From contig JAKAAK010000012.1 in assembly GCA_021797025.1 (NCBI GenBank), positions 1 to 25,548 on the forward strand: a DNA stretch of 25,548 nt, written 5' to 3'. Below the pieces are notes generated by a model. The model did no database searches and had not been told where the DNA came from. It saw only the letters and a program-made list of their open reading frames with translations. This DNA comes from Thermoplasmata archaeon (GTDB lineage: Archaea > Thermoplasmatota > Thermoplasmata > Thermoplasmatales > Thermoplasmataceae). Every line of letters starts with the position of its first letter. The first letter of the stretch is position 1. A program made the position numbers and the translations under genes. Shown in pieces: positions 1-7,962 of the stretch.

Positions 1-363
1 CCTATGCCGATCTACGAGGAAACACTGCCTCAAATGAATTCTTCCATTTATTATTCCTATCTGGGGAATTCAGAGAACTTTACCCACTTGAGCAGCAATG
101 GATTTAATTATTACTTATTTAATAATACTTATAAAAATCAGTCAATTTTAATGTACGAGCTTAATTCAAATATAAGCAAATTGGTGAATAATTTCAATAG
201 CACAAATTTAGGTGCAGTAAAAAATCTTACCAATAATTTGTATATGTATATACACCCATCCCCTGGAAAGGTTGAAATGAAAGTTTATTACCAGTCCTAT
301 GTTTCAATGGGCAATAGTGTGAATGGGCAGGGAATCATATTTTTCAATAATATCAGTGATTGA
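1..363 (+). CDS. C-terminal part of a sequon-rich, probably surface-exposed protein (5' end outside window)
   Basis: The frame is open from the first base of the window, and the codon before the first ATG (position 4) is not a stop, so this is most likely the 3' end of a longer gene. I do not recognise the family. The 120 visible residues are rich in Asn, Ser and Tyr, contain no hydrophobic membrane segment, and hold about seven N-X-S/T sequons (NSS, NFT, NNT, NQS, NST, NLT, NIS). That is typical of archaeal extracellular or S-layer-type proteins, which are N-glycosylated outside the cell. The gene is convergent with the ABC-type operon that ends 32 bases further on. A solute-binding protein or a secreted enzyme would both be possible; the visible part has no catalytic motif that decides between them. 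Confidence 0.6.
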   Translation, partial: PMPIYEETLPQMNSSIYYSYLGNSENFTHLSSNGFNYYLFNNTYKNQSILMYELNSNISKLVNNFNSTNLGAVKNLTNNLYMYIHPSPGKVEMKVYYQSYVSMGNSVNGQGIIFFNNISD

Positions 364-395
364 ATATGTTCCTATTTCAAATCAATCTTCTTATA

Positions 396-1547
396 CTATA
401 TTTCCACTATTGCATCAAACAGCTTATCAATATTCCCGGTTAGTCTTTCCCCCTGGCATAAGTATAGGCAGGCCATGGGTTGAAATGTTTTCATTATTTT
501 CACATATCCTGAAATTTCCTCAAGCTTAAGCGCGTTGAGTGAAATATCAATAATTATTGCTGATTTGTCGGTAAGAAATCCTATGCCTGTAATAAGTTTA
601 TAAATTTCTGCAACCGGAATGTCTCCTGCTAGTTTGCTATATTCCTCCCTGTGGAACTGGATTCCCATAAGGTTGAGTTCGTTGTCAAGGAGTGTTAGAA
701 ATTCATTTTTCAGAATATTTTCGCTGTAAGCTCTTGTAAATTTTAAGGTCATAAAATCTATATTTTTTCTCCATGTACGGTTAAATTTTCTAACATTATG
801 GTGATGTCTTATATCTTTACTTACTGTAATAGACAGACGTTTATTTTCATATAAAAAACGGTCAAGGTTTAAACGGTATTTATAGTAATCCCGTAGAACA
901 ACAATATCAGCAAGGTTTATTCCTATCTTTCTTCTTATAATTAGAGATGCTATAACATCCCTCCTGTCAGGTTTTTTCGATTGAAGCGCATTATAAATGC
1001 TGTTATATATATCCATGATGCCGAAATCCCTGCAAACTGATATGGTAAAGGCTCTTTTGTCAACTGCAGCATCAAAGTCTTTTATAAACCCATCTATTTC
1101 AGTGATTTTGATCATTTCCCGTCTTATTGCTGCGTTGAGTACTTCTATCCTGGTTTCATATGGAATAAAATCAAGTATCTGGGAACTAACTTCTGTTCCC
1201 GCATCGAAGAGGTCCAGTGGATTTGCCGGTACTGGTAATATATCTCCCAGAAGGTATGCAGTGATTCCTATCCTTCTTCCGTTTATCCTGAATTTTTTAA
1301 TGTTTGAAATAAGATCAATTAAATTTGTTTTTCTATGTATAATTGCACCGGAATATCTGTAATTATTAAAGAAGTCAAAGGTAAAAATCTTGATAATAGA
1401 TGATACTTCCGCATTCTTTGATATCAGTAAAACCTCATCATTATCATTCAACTGCAATGTAACATCGCCTACCAGTTTATTATCTCCGGCGTACATATTA
1501 AAATGGTTAAAGGAAAGGATTGAATTTTCACATTCATTTGCCTTCAT
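396..1547 (-). CDS. Degenerate ABC transporter ATPase-like protein (DppD/OppD-type), probably inactive in ATP hydrolysis
   Basis: This is the last gene of a three-gene operon after two DppB/DppC-like permeases, in the place where an OppD/DppD ATPase normally sits. It overlaps dppC by 14 bases and has a good Shine-Dalgarno (GGTGAT, 5 bases before ATG). Residues ~8-120 follow the fold order of an ABC ATPase N-terminus, ending in a NPLDLFDAGTEVSSQI stretch that matches the region just after the Q-loop. Residues ~300-383 follow the signature/Walker B/H-loop half. All catalytic motifs are changed: the Walker A position reads SKNAEVSSI, the LSGGxxQ position reads KLAGDIPVAEI, the Walker B glutamate is replaced (IIIDIS), and the H-loop His is Gln (LYLCQGE). 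About 170 basic, helix-rich residues are inserted between the halves. The 383-codon frame is intact, so it is not simple decay. Homology is inferred from motif order and context. Confidence 0.5.
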   Translation of the reverse strand: MKANECENSILSFNHFNMYAGDNKLVGDVTLQLNDNDEVLLISKNAEVSSIIKIFTFDFFNNYRYSGAIIHRKTNLIDLISNIKKFRINGRRIGITAYLLGDILPVPANPLDLFDAGTEVSSQILDFIPYETRIEVLNAAIRREMIKITEIDGFIKDFDAAVDKRAFTISVCRDFGIMDIYNSIYNALQSKKPDRRDVIASLIIRRKIGINLADIVVLRDYYKYRLNLDRFLYENKRLSITVSKDIRHHHNVRKFNRTWRKNIDFMTLKFTRAYSENILKNEFLTLLDNELNLMGIQFHREEYSKLAGDIPVAEIYKLITGIGFLTDKSAIIIDISLNALKLEEISGYVKIMKTFQPMACLYLCQGERLTGNIDKLFDAIVEI

Positions 1548-2352
1548 CTGCTATCACCCCCCTGATTTCATAGCTCAAAAGTGCGGTAAAACCTATGAAA
1601 ATCGTGATAAACAGCAGTGGAAATACTACAATCCACCAGATTCCGAACAGCAGTAAAAGATTTACGTTGCCACCTAGATACATTAAATTGCCGATATCCA
1701 CCACAAACGGATTTTTAAAATAGAACCCGAAATATGTTATAATAACAACAATTCCACTTATCGCTCCCATATCAGTTAAAATATACGGAAGAAACTTTAA
1801 AAATGTCCAGTGTTTTCCAATCCTTCCGGAATTCTTCCCCAGATCAGAAACTTCCATATACCTGATAATGTAAAAGGGAAACCATCCAACGGAGATGGCA
1901 GCAATCATTCCTGTCTGGTTTGGCCGGGCTATATAAAGTATAAGGAGCATTACCAGCAAGTATGGGGCAGCGGTTAACGTTCGGACAAAATAAAAGATAA
2001 ATTTACGTAAAATGCCTCCTGTATAATTTGCTATAAACCCTATCCCTATTCCCGCTATTGCGGAGATAATAAGGGATTCAAACATCACCGTAAAATCAAA
2101 TTTCAGGGAACCGAGAAGTGCAGGAAGGATAGAAATACCGTAGTATGTTGTTCCAAAGTAATCCCACCAGCCCTTATCCAGAGTCGGGGGAGATGGTATA
2201 ACAGATGATGTTTTTTTGAATACCAGCAGGGTTGACAGGGATTTGACATTAATATACTGGGGATGCACTATATCAAGGATAAATGCAATCATGTATAATG
2301 CTATGAAGAAAATGCTAATTCCTATATATATATCCCTGGAATTAAATTTCAT
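1534..2352 (-). CDS. DppC/OppC-like ABC transporter permease
   Basis: This is a binding-protein-dependent peptide/nickel-type inner-membrane permease. One N-terminal membrane span (about residues 8-30) is followed by the DppC-typical loop with PSPPTLDKGWWDYFGTT, the counterpart of the family's HWFGTDxxGRD, and then about five more spans. The C-terminus also fits the family (FTALLSYEIRGVIADEG). The cytoplasmic EAA loop that normally docks the ATPase is weakly conserved (RYMEVSDLGKNSGRIGKHWTF), and the usual SFLGLG stretch is missing. I chose ATG at 2352 because GGGGTGG lies about 5 bases upstream; an in-frame GTG at 2361 overlaps that site and is less likely. The gene overlaps the end of the upstream permease by 11 bases. 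The substrate cannot be read from the sequence. Confidence 0.75.
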   Translation of the reverse strand: MKFNSRDIYIGISIFFIALYMIAFILDIVHPQYINVKSLSTLLVFKKTSSVIPSPPTLDKGWWDYFGTTYYGISILPALLGSLKFDFTVMFESLIISAIAGIGIGFIANYTGGILRKFIFYFVRTLTAAPYLLVMLLILYIARPNQTGMIAAISVGWFPFYIIRYMEVSDLGKNSGRIGKHWTFLKFLPYILTDMGAISGIVVIITYFGFYFKNPFVVDIGNLMYLGGNVNLLLLFGIWWIVVFPLLFITIFIGFTALLSYEIRGVIADEGK

Positions 2353-3358
2353 TTTTTCCACCCCTGTTGATCAGGTCTATTAAAAGATCAAATATAATGA
2401 CCATGAGTGATAGAATAAAGACACTGTAAATGCCGCCCATTATTCCGTATTCATAGTCTAAAAATGAATAAATGGCAAGTTCTCCTGTATTCATATATGA
2501 AAATATGTAGCTTATTAATACCATTCCACCCATGAATACAACAAACATCCATTTCATGTCACTCAATATCCTAGATTTGATACCTCTTTTTATGTATCTT
2601 ACATAATTATCGGCAAAAGCATCCCTGGTAATTCCGGCTTTCATATACTTTTTATTGTATTCTATTGAAGCTTCATGGCTTATAAATACACTTAGATAAA
2701 TTGTGGTTGGTATAAAGAGTGAAAAAAACGGAAGTGCCATGTGCCTGAGATAATCAAAAAATACATAAGTGGAACCGTGAACAATACTATCTATTAAAAT
2801 AATATTTGTGGGTCTGGTTATGTAAATACTGTTACCGGTGGATGAAATCCAGTTATTAGCTGCAACTGACCCTGCTGAAAGGATGCCCTGTGATGGCAGC
2901 CACCCCAGTATGCCCGCAAATACGGTAAGCAACAAAAGACCGGATACAAAGTATAAAAACATCAGTGGAAATATATTCATATTCAGCGTTTTTGTGATTT
3001 TAAATGCGGTGCCCGATCGGAGGCCGATAAAATATGATGCTGTATAGGATATAGCCAATGTTACAATCAGGAACAATACTGTTTCTGGAACTGTTATGAA
3101 TACTGCTCTGGAAACTGCTCCTGTATAAAAGGTTGTATCTGTATTCCCCATAGTTCCCCATATCAGAGAATGCAGAAAATAAAAATACTGAAAAACTATA
3201 TTTTTATGGAGCCCCAGAACATCTATAGAGCTTCCCGGGAAATCATTTTTTACAATATTAATTGGTACAAATTTAAAAGCAGTGAACAGGAATATAGTTA
3301 CCCCTATGAATATCAAAAAATATTTTACAAGAATACCTATTATTTTTCTCCACTGCAT
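2342..3358 (-). CDS. DppB/OppB-like ABC transporter permease
   Basis: First gene of the operon. It shows the DppB layout: an N-terminal span (residues ~9-28), a periplasmic-type loop, a cluster of spans from about residue 90, the family motif GWLPSQG before a variable loop, HMALPFFSL, an EAA-like loop (KAGITRDAFADNYVRY) and two final spans ending in DLLIDLINRGG. Length (338 aa) is normal for the family. It would pair with the following DppC-like protein to form a heterodimeric pore for peptides or similar solutes. A TATA-like box at 3381-3391 lies about 26 bases before the ATG, implying a leaderless mRNA. No solute-binding protein gene and no intact ATPase gene are present in the window, which is odd for a working importer. 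Confidence 0.78.
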   Translation of the reverse strand: MQWRKIIGILVKYFLIFIGVTIFLFTAFKFVPINIVKNDFPGSSIDVLGLHKNIVFQYFYFLHSLIWGTMGNTDTTFYTGAVSRAVFITVPETVLFLIVTLAISYTASYFIGLRSGTAFKITKTLNMNIFPLMFLYFVSGLLLLTVFAGILGWLPSQGILSAGSVAANNWISSTGNSIYITRPTNIILIDSIVHGSTYVFFDYLRHMALPFFSLFIPTTIYLSVFISHEASIEYNKKYMKAGITRDAFADNYVRYIKRGIKSRILSDMKWMFVVFMGGMVLISYIFSYMNTGELAIYSFLDYEYGIMGGIYSVFILSLMVIIFDLLIDLINRGGKNEI

Positions 3359-3380
3359 TGTAACACACAGATTAAACTGA

Positions 3381-3391
3381 TAAATTTAAAT
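3381..3391 (-). promoter_or_regulatory. TATA box of the permease operon
   Basis: On the minus strand this reads ATTTAAATTTA. Its centre is about 26-28 bases before the ATG at 3358, the normal archaeal TATA-to-start distance, so transcription would begin at or within two bases of the start codon. The rest of the gap (3392-3655) holds no convincing gene or RNA. Confidence 0.6.
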
Positions 3392-3655
3392 CTTTATGTC
3401 TGACATATTATGCTGGACTTTACTCTTTATTATATATATTAACATCAGGAAGTGCTTAACTGTCTGGGATCATAATATTTATTTCATCTCTAAAATCGGG
3501 TTAATTGCACGGATTATTTTTATATCACATAAAAAACGTCGAATTTATGCCATTAATTTTTGCAGAACTGAATATGATTCGATGTACATCTACTTTTCAT
3601 GCAATTACTGTTTCCCTATGCTTTCATTCGCAATTCCGGGCAACAATATATTTCA

Positions 3656-4189
3656 TTAATTGCTGCCTTCCATGTTAGAGGTAAAATAAGTCATCAGGAC
3701 ATCATCTGTATACCGGTTTCCTATCATGAACTGCCTTTTCCTGACTCCCTCATATTCAAATCCCAGTTTCCTGTAAGTATTTATGGCATTTACATTGCTT
3801 GAAAAAACCTCCAGATTTATTTTTTCTATCCCCTGTTCCTTTGACCAGGATATTGCCTCTTTTATCATCCCTGTTCCGATGTTCATATGCCTGAATTCTT
3901 TTTTGATTGCAATTCCCAGGGATGCTGTGTGCCTGTTTTTTTTATACATTCCACGCTGTATGGTTGTAACCCCCACTATCTTTCCATTCATTTCACAGAC
4001 AAGTGTAAGGTCATCCCTGCTCTTGAGTCTTTCCTGCTCTCCACGTTCTGTTAATAAATAGTATTCGCTGACCAGATAAATCTTTTCATCCATTACACTC
4101 TGCATGCATTCTATAATTCCATGGGCATCTCCAGGGACTCCTCTCCGGATTAAATAATTCTCTGTCTGTTCATGTTTTTTGAGCATCAT
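3656..4189 (-). CDS. GNAT-family N-acetyltransferase (RimI/RimJ-like)
   Basis: The protein transfers an acetyl group from acetyl-CoA to an amine. The GNAT core is clear: the acetyl-CoA-binding motif A reads EFRHMNIGTGMIKEA at about residues 97-111 (fitting R/QxxGxG/A), and a later motif INTYRKLGFEYEG (about 134-146) is typical of the RimI/RimJ/L and antibiotic-acetyltransferase branches. An N-terminal IRRGVPGDAHGI segment is also characteristic. Length (177 aa) is normal. Its start codon overlaps the stop codon of the winged-helix gene (ATGA), so the two are co-transcribed and probably co-translated. The substrate is unknown: a protein N-terminus, a polyamine or a small-molecule amine are all possible. 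Confidence 0.85.
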   Translation of the reverse strand: MMLKKHEQTENYLIRRGVPGDAHGIIECMQSVMDEKIYLVSEYYLLTERGEQERLKSRDDLTLVCEMNGKIVGVTTIQRGMYKKNRHTASLGIAIKKEFRHMNIGTGMIKEAISWSKEQGIEKINLEVFSSNVNAINTYRKLGFEYEGVRKRQFMIGNRYTDDVLMTYFTSNMEGSN

Positions 4190-4509
4190 GGCGACTCCAG
4201 AATATTTTTCAGTTCCTTATATATATTTTCCATACTCTGCGCGTTGGCTCTTGCGTCTGCAAGTATTTTATCGCGGTTTGCAATAAAATCAGATGTCAGT
4301 ATAGCACCCTCCCTCGAAGCCTCTATTATGCCTCCATGTTCCAGAATCCTCAGTGAATACCTGATTTTATGCTCCGGTATGCCTGTTTGCTGGGACATTT
4401 TGATTATTCCCATTGGCTGTTCCATAAGCAGTGTCTTAATTATGGTGAGATGCCTTTCAAGGGTTTCTATATTTTCCTTTACCTCCTTAAAAATTGAAGA
4501 ATCATTCAT
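4186..4509 (-). CDS. Small winged-helix transcriptional regulator
   Basis: About 107 residues. A helical N-terminus (EVKENIETLERHLTIIKTLL) is followed by a helix-turn-helix with MSQQTGIPEHKIRYSLRIL as the recognition region and HGGIIEASREGAILT as the wing. The C-terminal helix could mediate dimerisation. This fits the many small archaeal winged-helix repressors. ATG at 4509 is chosen because an A/T-rich TATA-like element (4530-4540) lies about 26 bases upstream; a TTG five codons earlier in the same frame is less likely. It is the first gene of a two-gene operon with the acetyltransferase, which is a plausible regulatory target along with its own promoter. The ligand is unknown. Confidence 0.75.
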   Translation of the reverse strand: MNDSSIFKEVKENIETLERHLTIIKTLLMEQPMGIIKMSQQTGIPEHKIRYSLRILEHGGIIEASREGAILTSDFIANRDKILADARANAQSMENIYKELKNILESP

Positions 4510-4529
4510 GGTAATAAATAACAAGCCAT

Positions 4530-4540
4530 TATTTATTATT
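4530..4540 (-). promoter_or_regulatory. TATA-like element of the regulator/acetyltransferase operon
   Basis: The minus strand reads AATAATAAAT here, centred about 26 bases before the ATG at 4509, which supports a leaderless transcript and that start. The surrounding gap (4510-4643) is AT-rich and otherwise empty. Confidence 0.45.
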
Positions 4541-4643
4541 TTGTAAACTTATGAAAATCCTAATAATTGAATTTTGTTGAGTCAATTCATGAATTATAAT
4601 CTCTTCATATCTGCAAAGAAGATGAATCTTAAACCAGAAATTT

Positions 4644-4886
4644 TCAGGCAAATTTTATAACTTCAGGATCATAAATAACTTTTTCCCTGTCCATTATGGT
4701 AAACCTAGCAGTTGTATTGATTATGGATCGTATTTTATCCTTGCGTTCCCCGATATATTCATCATATTTTTCCGGATTCTTTGAATTTTCCCTAATTTTT
4801 AATGTGTTGTTGAGAAGCGCTATCTGGAGTTTGATTTCGAACTGCTTTCTCTCATCAAAGTCATTTATATCAAAAATCTTTACCAT
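4644..4886 (-). CDS. Small charged hypothetical protein (80 aa)
   Basis: I do not recognise a family. The 80 residues are rich in Lys, Arg, Asp, Glu and Ile, lack cysteine and membrane segments, and read as mostly helical (IKLQIALLNNTLKIREN; ERKDKIRSIINTT), ending in a short probable strand (ARFTIMD). Codon use resembles neighbouring genes, and an AT-rich TATA-like stretch (AATAAAATAATAAAG, about 4901-4915) sits 15-29 bases before the ATG. It stands alone, divergent from rtcB. A protein-interaction or nucleic-acid-associated role would fit the composition but is a guess. The opposite-strand frame over the same region has poorer composition and is not called. Confidence 0.55.
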   Translation of the reverse strand: MVKIFDINDFDERKQFEIKLQIALLNNTLKIRENSKNPEKYDEYIGERKDKIRSIINTTARFTIMDREKVIYDPEVIKFA

Positions 4887-5012
4887 TTAGCCCTTATTAC
4901 TTTATTATTTTATTAATTTTTTTATTTTAGAAGATTCTGGAATTTCCATTGATTTTCATATATCCCCATTTTCAGGATTATAAAATCCATAAAAACTAAA
5001 AACTATTATGTT

Positions 5013-5029
5013 TAACCGTATAATGGTTA
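5013..5029 (+). promoter_or_regulatory. Small inverted repeat just before rtcB
   Basis: TAACC and GGTTA flank a 7-base A/T-rich centre and end four bases before the rtcB start codon. It overlaps the expected transcription start region, so it could be an operator or chance. No clear canonical TATA box is visible at -26; the AT-rich stretch around 4977-5010 may serve. Confidence 0.2.
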
Positions 5030-5032
5030 TAT

Positions 5033-6460
5033 ATGTTGCAGATCAATAAATTAAGCGATTTTCAGTACCAAATCCCTGTAACAGGCAATATGAAAGTTCC
5101 GGGGATGCTATATATCAACGATCGCATATTGAAAAATTTCAGCGATGATGAACCACTCCGGCAGGTCATGAATGTGGCATCTCTTCCCGGAATAGTAAAA
5201 GCTTCCATGGCAATGCCGGATATACATCTCGGATATGGCTTTCCTATAGGCGGGGTTGCGGCCTTTGATTATTATGATGGAATAGTGTCCCCGGGCGGTG
5301 TCGGTTATGATATAAATTGCGGTGTTTCCCTGATTGCAACGGATCTGGATTATGATGAATATAAAGGCCATGTGGACAGTGTACTTGACGAACTCTATAA
5401 AACTGTCCCTGCCGGCATAGATAACAAATCGAGCTTCAGGATTAACAGTGATGATGAAAACGAAATTCTTTCTTCTGGCCTGAAATGGGCATACAGCAAG
5501 GGATACGCAACAGAAAACGATATGATACGCACAGAAGAGAATGGATATATTCCTGCAAATATTGATGCTGTGAGTGAAAAAGCTATAAAGAGGGGCAAAA
5601 ACGAGCTCGGGACCCTTGGAGCCGGAAACCATTTTCTCGAAATAGATAGAATTAATAAGGTTATTAATCCTGAAATAGCAGGTAAATTTGGAACAGGAAT
5701 AAAAAATAAACTTGCCATAATGGTACATACAGGATCAAGGGGGACGGGGCACCAGGTGGCAACTGATTACCTTCTGCGGTTAAATGAGGATAGTGAAAGT
5801 GTAAAAATCCCGGAAGACAGGCAGCTTATATCCGCATATGCCAGCAGCAAATTAGGCGAAGATTATATGGACGCCATGAATGCAGCTGCAAATTTTGGCT
5901 TCGTAAACCGGCAGATTATAACCTATAAAATAAGGAGGGCATTTGAAAAGATAACCGGTCTGGATTCAGATAGCATGGGCATTCAAGTAGTTTACAGCCT
6001 GGCACACAATATGGCAAAGGTTGAAACCCATAGCATCGACGGAATCAAAAAGAAGGTAATCGTGCACAGAAAAGGAGCAACGAGAGCCCAGCCGGCAGGC
6101 ATATCAGATGGATATTTTCAGGAAACTGGCCATCCGGTGATTATACCGGGCCATATGGCCGGCCCCTCATATATACTGGTGGGATTGCCTGGAAATGAAG
6201 AAACAACATTTTCCAGTTCATGCCATGGCGCGGGAAGATTGCTGAGCAGGAAAAGGGCCAGTGAGGAATTCTCTGCAGATAATGTCAGAGATGACATGAG
6301 GTCCAGGGGAATATACCTGCGTGCAACAACAAATAAGGCGGTTGTTGAAGAATCCCCGGGAAGCTATAAAAACATTGACGATGTAATCGAGGTGATCCAG
6401 GGGGCCAGAATAGCATCCCCTGTGGCATCCCTGATGCCTGTGGCTGTCATGAAAGGATAA
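5033..6460 (+). CDS. rtcB: RNA-splicing ligase RtcB (3'-phosphate RNA ligase)
   Basis: RtcB joins RNA 2',3'-cyclic-phosphate or 3'-phosphate ends to 5'-OH ends using GTP and Mn(II). It seals tRNA exons after intron removal and repairs RNA in the cytoplasm. All metal and guanylate residues are visible in order: GGVGYDINCGV (Asp93, Cys96), LGAGNHFLEI (Asn and His), HTGSRGTGHQ (His), SLAHNMAKVE (His) and, near the C-terminus, SSCHGAGR, whose His is the site of GMP attachment in the family. Length (475 aa) matches the archaeal enzyme without an intein; many archaeal rtcB genes carry inteins and this one does not. The start is ATG at 5033; the nearby earlier ATGs are out of frame. It is a single gene, convergent with the trp operon with only four bases between the stop codons. 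Confidence 0.96.
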   Translation: MLQINKLSDFQYQIPVTGNMKVPGMLYINDRILKNFSDDEPLRQVMNVASLPGIVKASMAMPDIHLGYGFPIGGVAAFDYYDGIVSPGGVGYDINCGVSLIATDLDYDEYKGHVDSVLDELYKTVPAGIDNKSSFRINSDDENEILSSGLKWAYSKGYATENDMIRTEENGYIPANIDAVSEKAIKRGKNELGTLGAGNHFLEIDRINKVINPEIAGKFGTGIKNKLAIMVHTGSRGTGHQVATDYLLRLNEDSESVKIPEDRQLISAYASSKLGEDYMDAMNAAANFGFVNRQIITYKIRRAFEKITGLDSDSMGIQVVYSLAHNMAKVETHSIDGIKKKVIVHRKGATRAQPAGISDGYFQETGHPVIIPGHMAGPSYILVGLPGNEETTFSSSCHGAGRLLSRKRASEEFSADNVRDDMRSRGIYLRATTNKAVVEESPGSYKNIDDVIEVIQGARIASPVASLMPVAVMKG

Positions 6461-6464
6461 AAGC

Positions 6465-7247
6465 TCAAATCATGGTTTTTCCTAAAATTCCCACTATTTT
6501 CTGAACCTTTCCGTAAAGGTCATTGAATTGCTGTACAGTAAGCTGCTGCGCTGCATCGCTCAGTGCCTTCGATGGCTCCGGGTGCACCTCGATCATCAGC
6601 CCATCTGCACCTGCTGCGGCCCCTCCCATTGCAAGGGGCTCAACATACCTGTTAACCCCTGCAGGGTGGCTCGGATCTATTATTACCGGGTATTCAGTTT
6701 TTTCATGCAGTACCGGAATTGCGGATATATCCAGAGTAAATCTTGTTGACTGTTCGAAAGTCCTTATTCCCCTTTCGGAGAACATAATATTATGATTGCC
6801 ATTCATTGATAGGTACCGGGATGATGAAATAAGTTCATCCACGGTGTTGCCGAAGCCTCTTTTCAATAAAACCGGTTTTTTCTGTTTGCTCACCTTTTTT
6901 AAAAGTGAAAAATTCTGAGAATTCCTTGATCCTATCTGAATAATATCTGCATATTCTTCAATCAATGGCAGGTCTTCGACATCCATTACCTCGGTAATTA
7001 TAGCCATGCCTGTGGCATCCCTTGCACGTGAAAGAAGCTTGAGACCATCCTCTCCCAGCCCCTGGAATGAATCAGGGCATGTTCTGGGTTTGAATGCTCC
7101 GCCTCTCAGCACATTCACACCGGTTTTTTTCAGTTCCTTTGCAACGCCGACAATCTGTTCCTCATCTTCAACCGAGCAGGGCCCGGCTATCATGAGAAAC
7201 TTATCGTCCGTCAGGCTTAATTCATCAGTTATTTTTACGTTTACCAT
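6465..7247 (-). CDS. aroF: 3-deoxy-7-phosphoheptulonate (DAHP) synthase, class I-beta, no regulatory domain
   Basis: Condenses phosphoenolpyruvate and erythrose 4-phosphate to DAHP, the first step of the shikimate pathway. Signature motifs are present: IAGPCSVE (about 19-26), LRGGAFKPRT, IQIGSRNSQNF, LLKRGFG, IIDPSHPAG and GLMIEVHPEP (metal- and substrate-binding residues of the AroF/KdsA fold). At 260 aa it is the catalytic barrel only, like the Pyrococcus enzyme, and lacks the ferredoxin-like N-terminal domain that gives feedback control in Thermotoga. KDO-8-phosphate synthase shares the fold, but the archaeal setting and trp-operon position argue for DAHP synthase. It is the last gene of the trp operon, four bases after trpC, with an excellent GGTGATC ribosome-binding site just before ATG. 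Confidence 0.93.
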   Translation of the reverse strand: MVNVKITDELSLTDDKFLMIAGPCSVEDEEQIVGVAKELKKTGVNVLRGGAFKPRTCPDSFQGLGEDGLKLLSRARDATGMAIITEVMDVEDLPLIEEYADIIQIGSRNSQNFSLLKKVSKQKKPVLLKRGFGNTVDELISSSRYLSMNGNHNIMFSERGIRTFEQSTRFTLDISAIPVLHEKTEYPVIIDPSHPAGVNRYVEPLAMGGAAAGADGLMIEVHPEPSKALSDAAQQLTVQQFNDLYGKVQKIVGILGKTMI

Positions 7248-7251
7248 ACGA

Positions 7252-7962
7252 TCACCTTATTTCATCGCCGGAAAGTATTGACGCCCCTATGAGCAGGCCA
7301 TTGTATTTACCTGTATTGAGGTTCTGGATATTCCCTGATGTTATGCCGCTTTCGAGTATCAACGGGAGGCCATATGACCTGAGGCGGTCATATACATCTT
7401 CCGCTTTATCCTCCATTTTCAGTGTTCTGAGATTTCTCCTGTTGTATCCTATCAGTACATTTTCTCCGGGAAATATATTTTCAATCCTGTCAGGGTCATG
7501 TACTTCAACAAGTGCCTCCATACCCAGTGAATTACCATACTTTACCAGATCCTTTACAGTGCTGTAATCAAGGAAATCACATATGAGGAGGAATACGTCT
7601 CCACCGGCCATAAATGATGATTGTACCATTTTACGGCTGGATATGAAATCCTTAATCAGGATTGGTTTGTTATAGCATTGCACGGCTCTGGCATCTAACT
7701 GGTCACCACCAAAGTATTGAGGTTCCGTTAAAATACTGATTCCTGCGATGATTTCCTTTATGTTATTAAAGTATTTAAGTATATCAGTATTTGATTTATT
7801 TCTGAAACCTGATGGTGATTTCCTCTTGAATTCTGCTATTATCCCCGGCTTCTTTTCCGTTTTCTCAAGAGCACGCTTAAGGCTGACGGTCTCTCTTTCC
7901 CTCATGTTGAATTCCAGCATTTCACGCTTATTATTTCCTGAATAAATACTATCAACTATCAT
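7252..7962 (-). CDS. trpC: Indole-3-glycerol phosphate synthase
   Basis: Closes the indole ring: carboxyphenylamino-deoxyribulose phosphate to indole-3-glycerol phosphate, with loss of CO2 and water. The (beta/alpha)8-barrel motifs are all seen: IIAEFKRKSPSG with the catalytic Lys, SILTEPQYFGG, PILIKDFI (second catalytic Lys), ALVEVHD, IGYNRRNLRT (Asn/Arg pair), ESGI and LLIGASIL with the phosphate-binding glycine. Length (236 aa) is close to short archaeal TrpC enzymes. Its ATG overlaps the trpG stop codon (ATGA), implying coupled translation; no clear Shine-Dalgarno precedes it, unlike most genes of this operon. Confidence 0.95.
   Translation of the reverse strand: MIVDSIYSGNNKREMLEFNMRERETVSLKRALEKTEKKPGIIAEFKRKSPSGFRNKSNTDILKYFNNIKEIIAGISILTEPQYFGGDQLDARAVQCYNKPILIKDFISSRKMVQSSFMAGGDVFLLICDFLDYSTVKDLVKYGNSLGMEALVEVHDPDRIENIFPGENVLIGYNRRNLRTLKMEDKAEDVYDRLRSYGLPLILESGITSGNIQNLNTGKYNGLLIGASILSGDEIR

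Noticed and set aside
396..1547. Calling the ATPase-like gene a pseudogene
   Set aside because: The frame is intact over 383 codons, has a strong ribosome-binding site, overlaps the upstream gene properly and shows no frameshift; loss of motifs without loss of frame points to a changed function.
3396..3659. Plus-strand 87-codon frame between the permease operon and the acetyltransferase
   Set aside because: Composition is dominated by Ile, Tyr, Phe and Cys as expected for chance translation of AT-rich DNA, it begins in the dppB promoter region and has no ribosome-binding site; not called, though a small gene cannot be fully excluded.
5108..5728. Long open frame of 206 codons on the minus strand inside rtcB
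   Set aside because: It is antisense to a gene with all RtcB catalytic motifs, its translation is rich in Cys, Tyr, Ile and Phe without any recognisable domain, and it has no promoter or ribosome-binding site.
5033..6460. Intein in rtcB
   Set aside because: Archaeal rtcB is a frequent intein host, but the 475-residue protein is continuous through all the ligand motifs with no intein block motifs.
6465..7247. KDO-8-phosphate synthase for the gene after trpC
   Set aside because: Same fold and motifs, but archaea of this type do not make KDO and the gene lies at the end of a trp operon, so DAHP synthase is far more likely.
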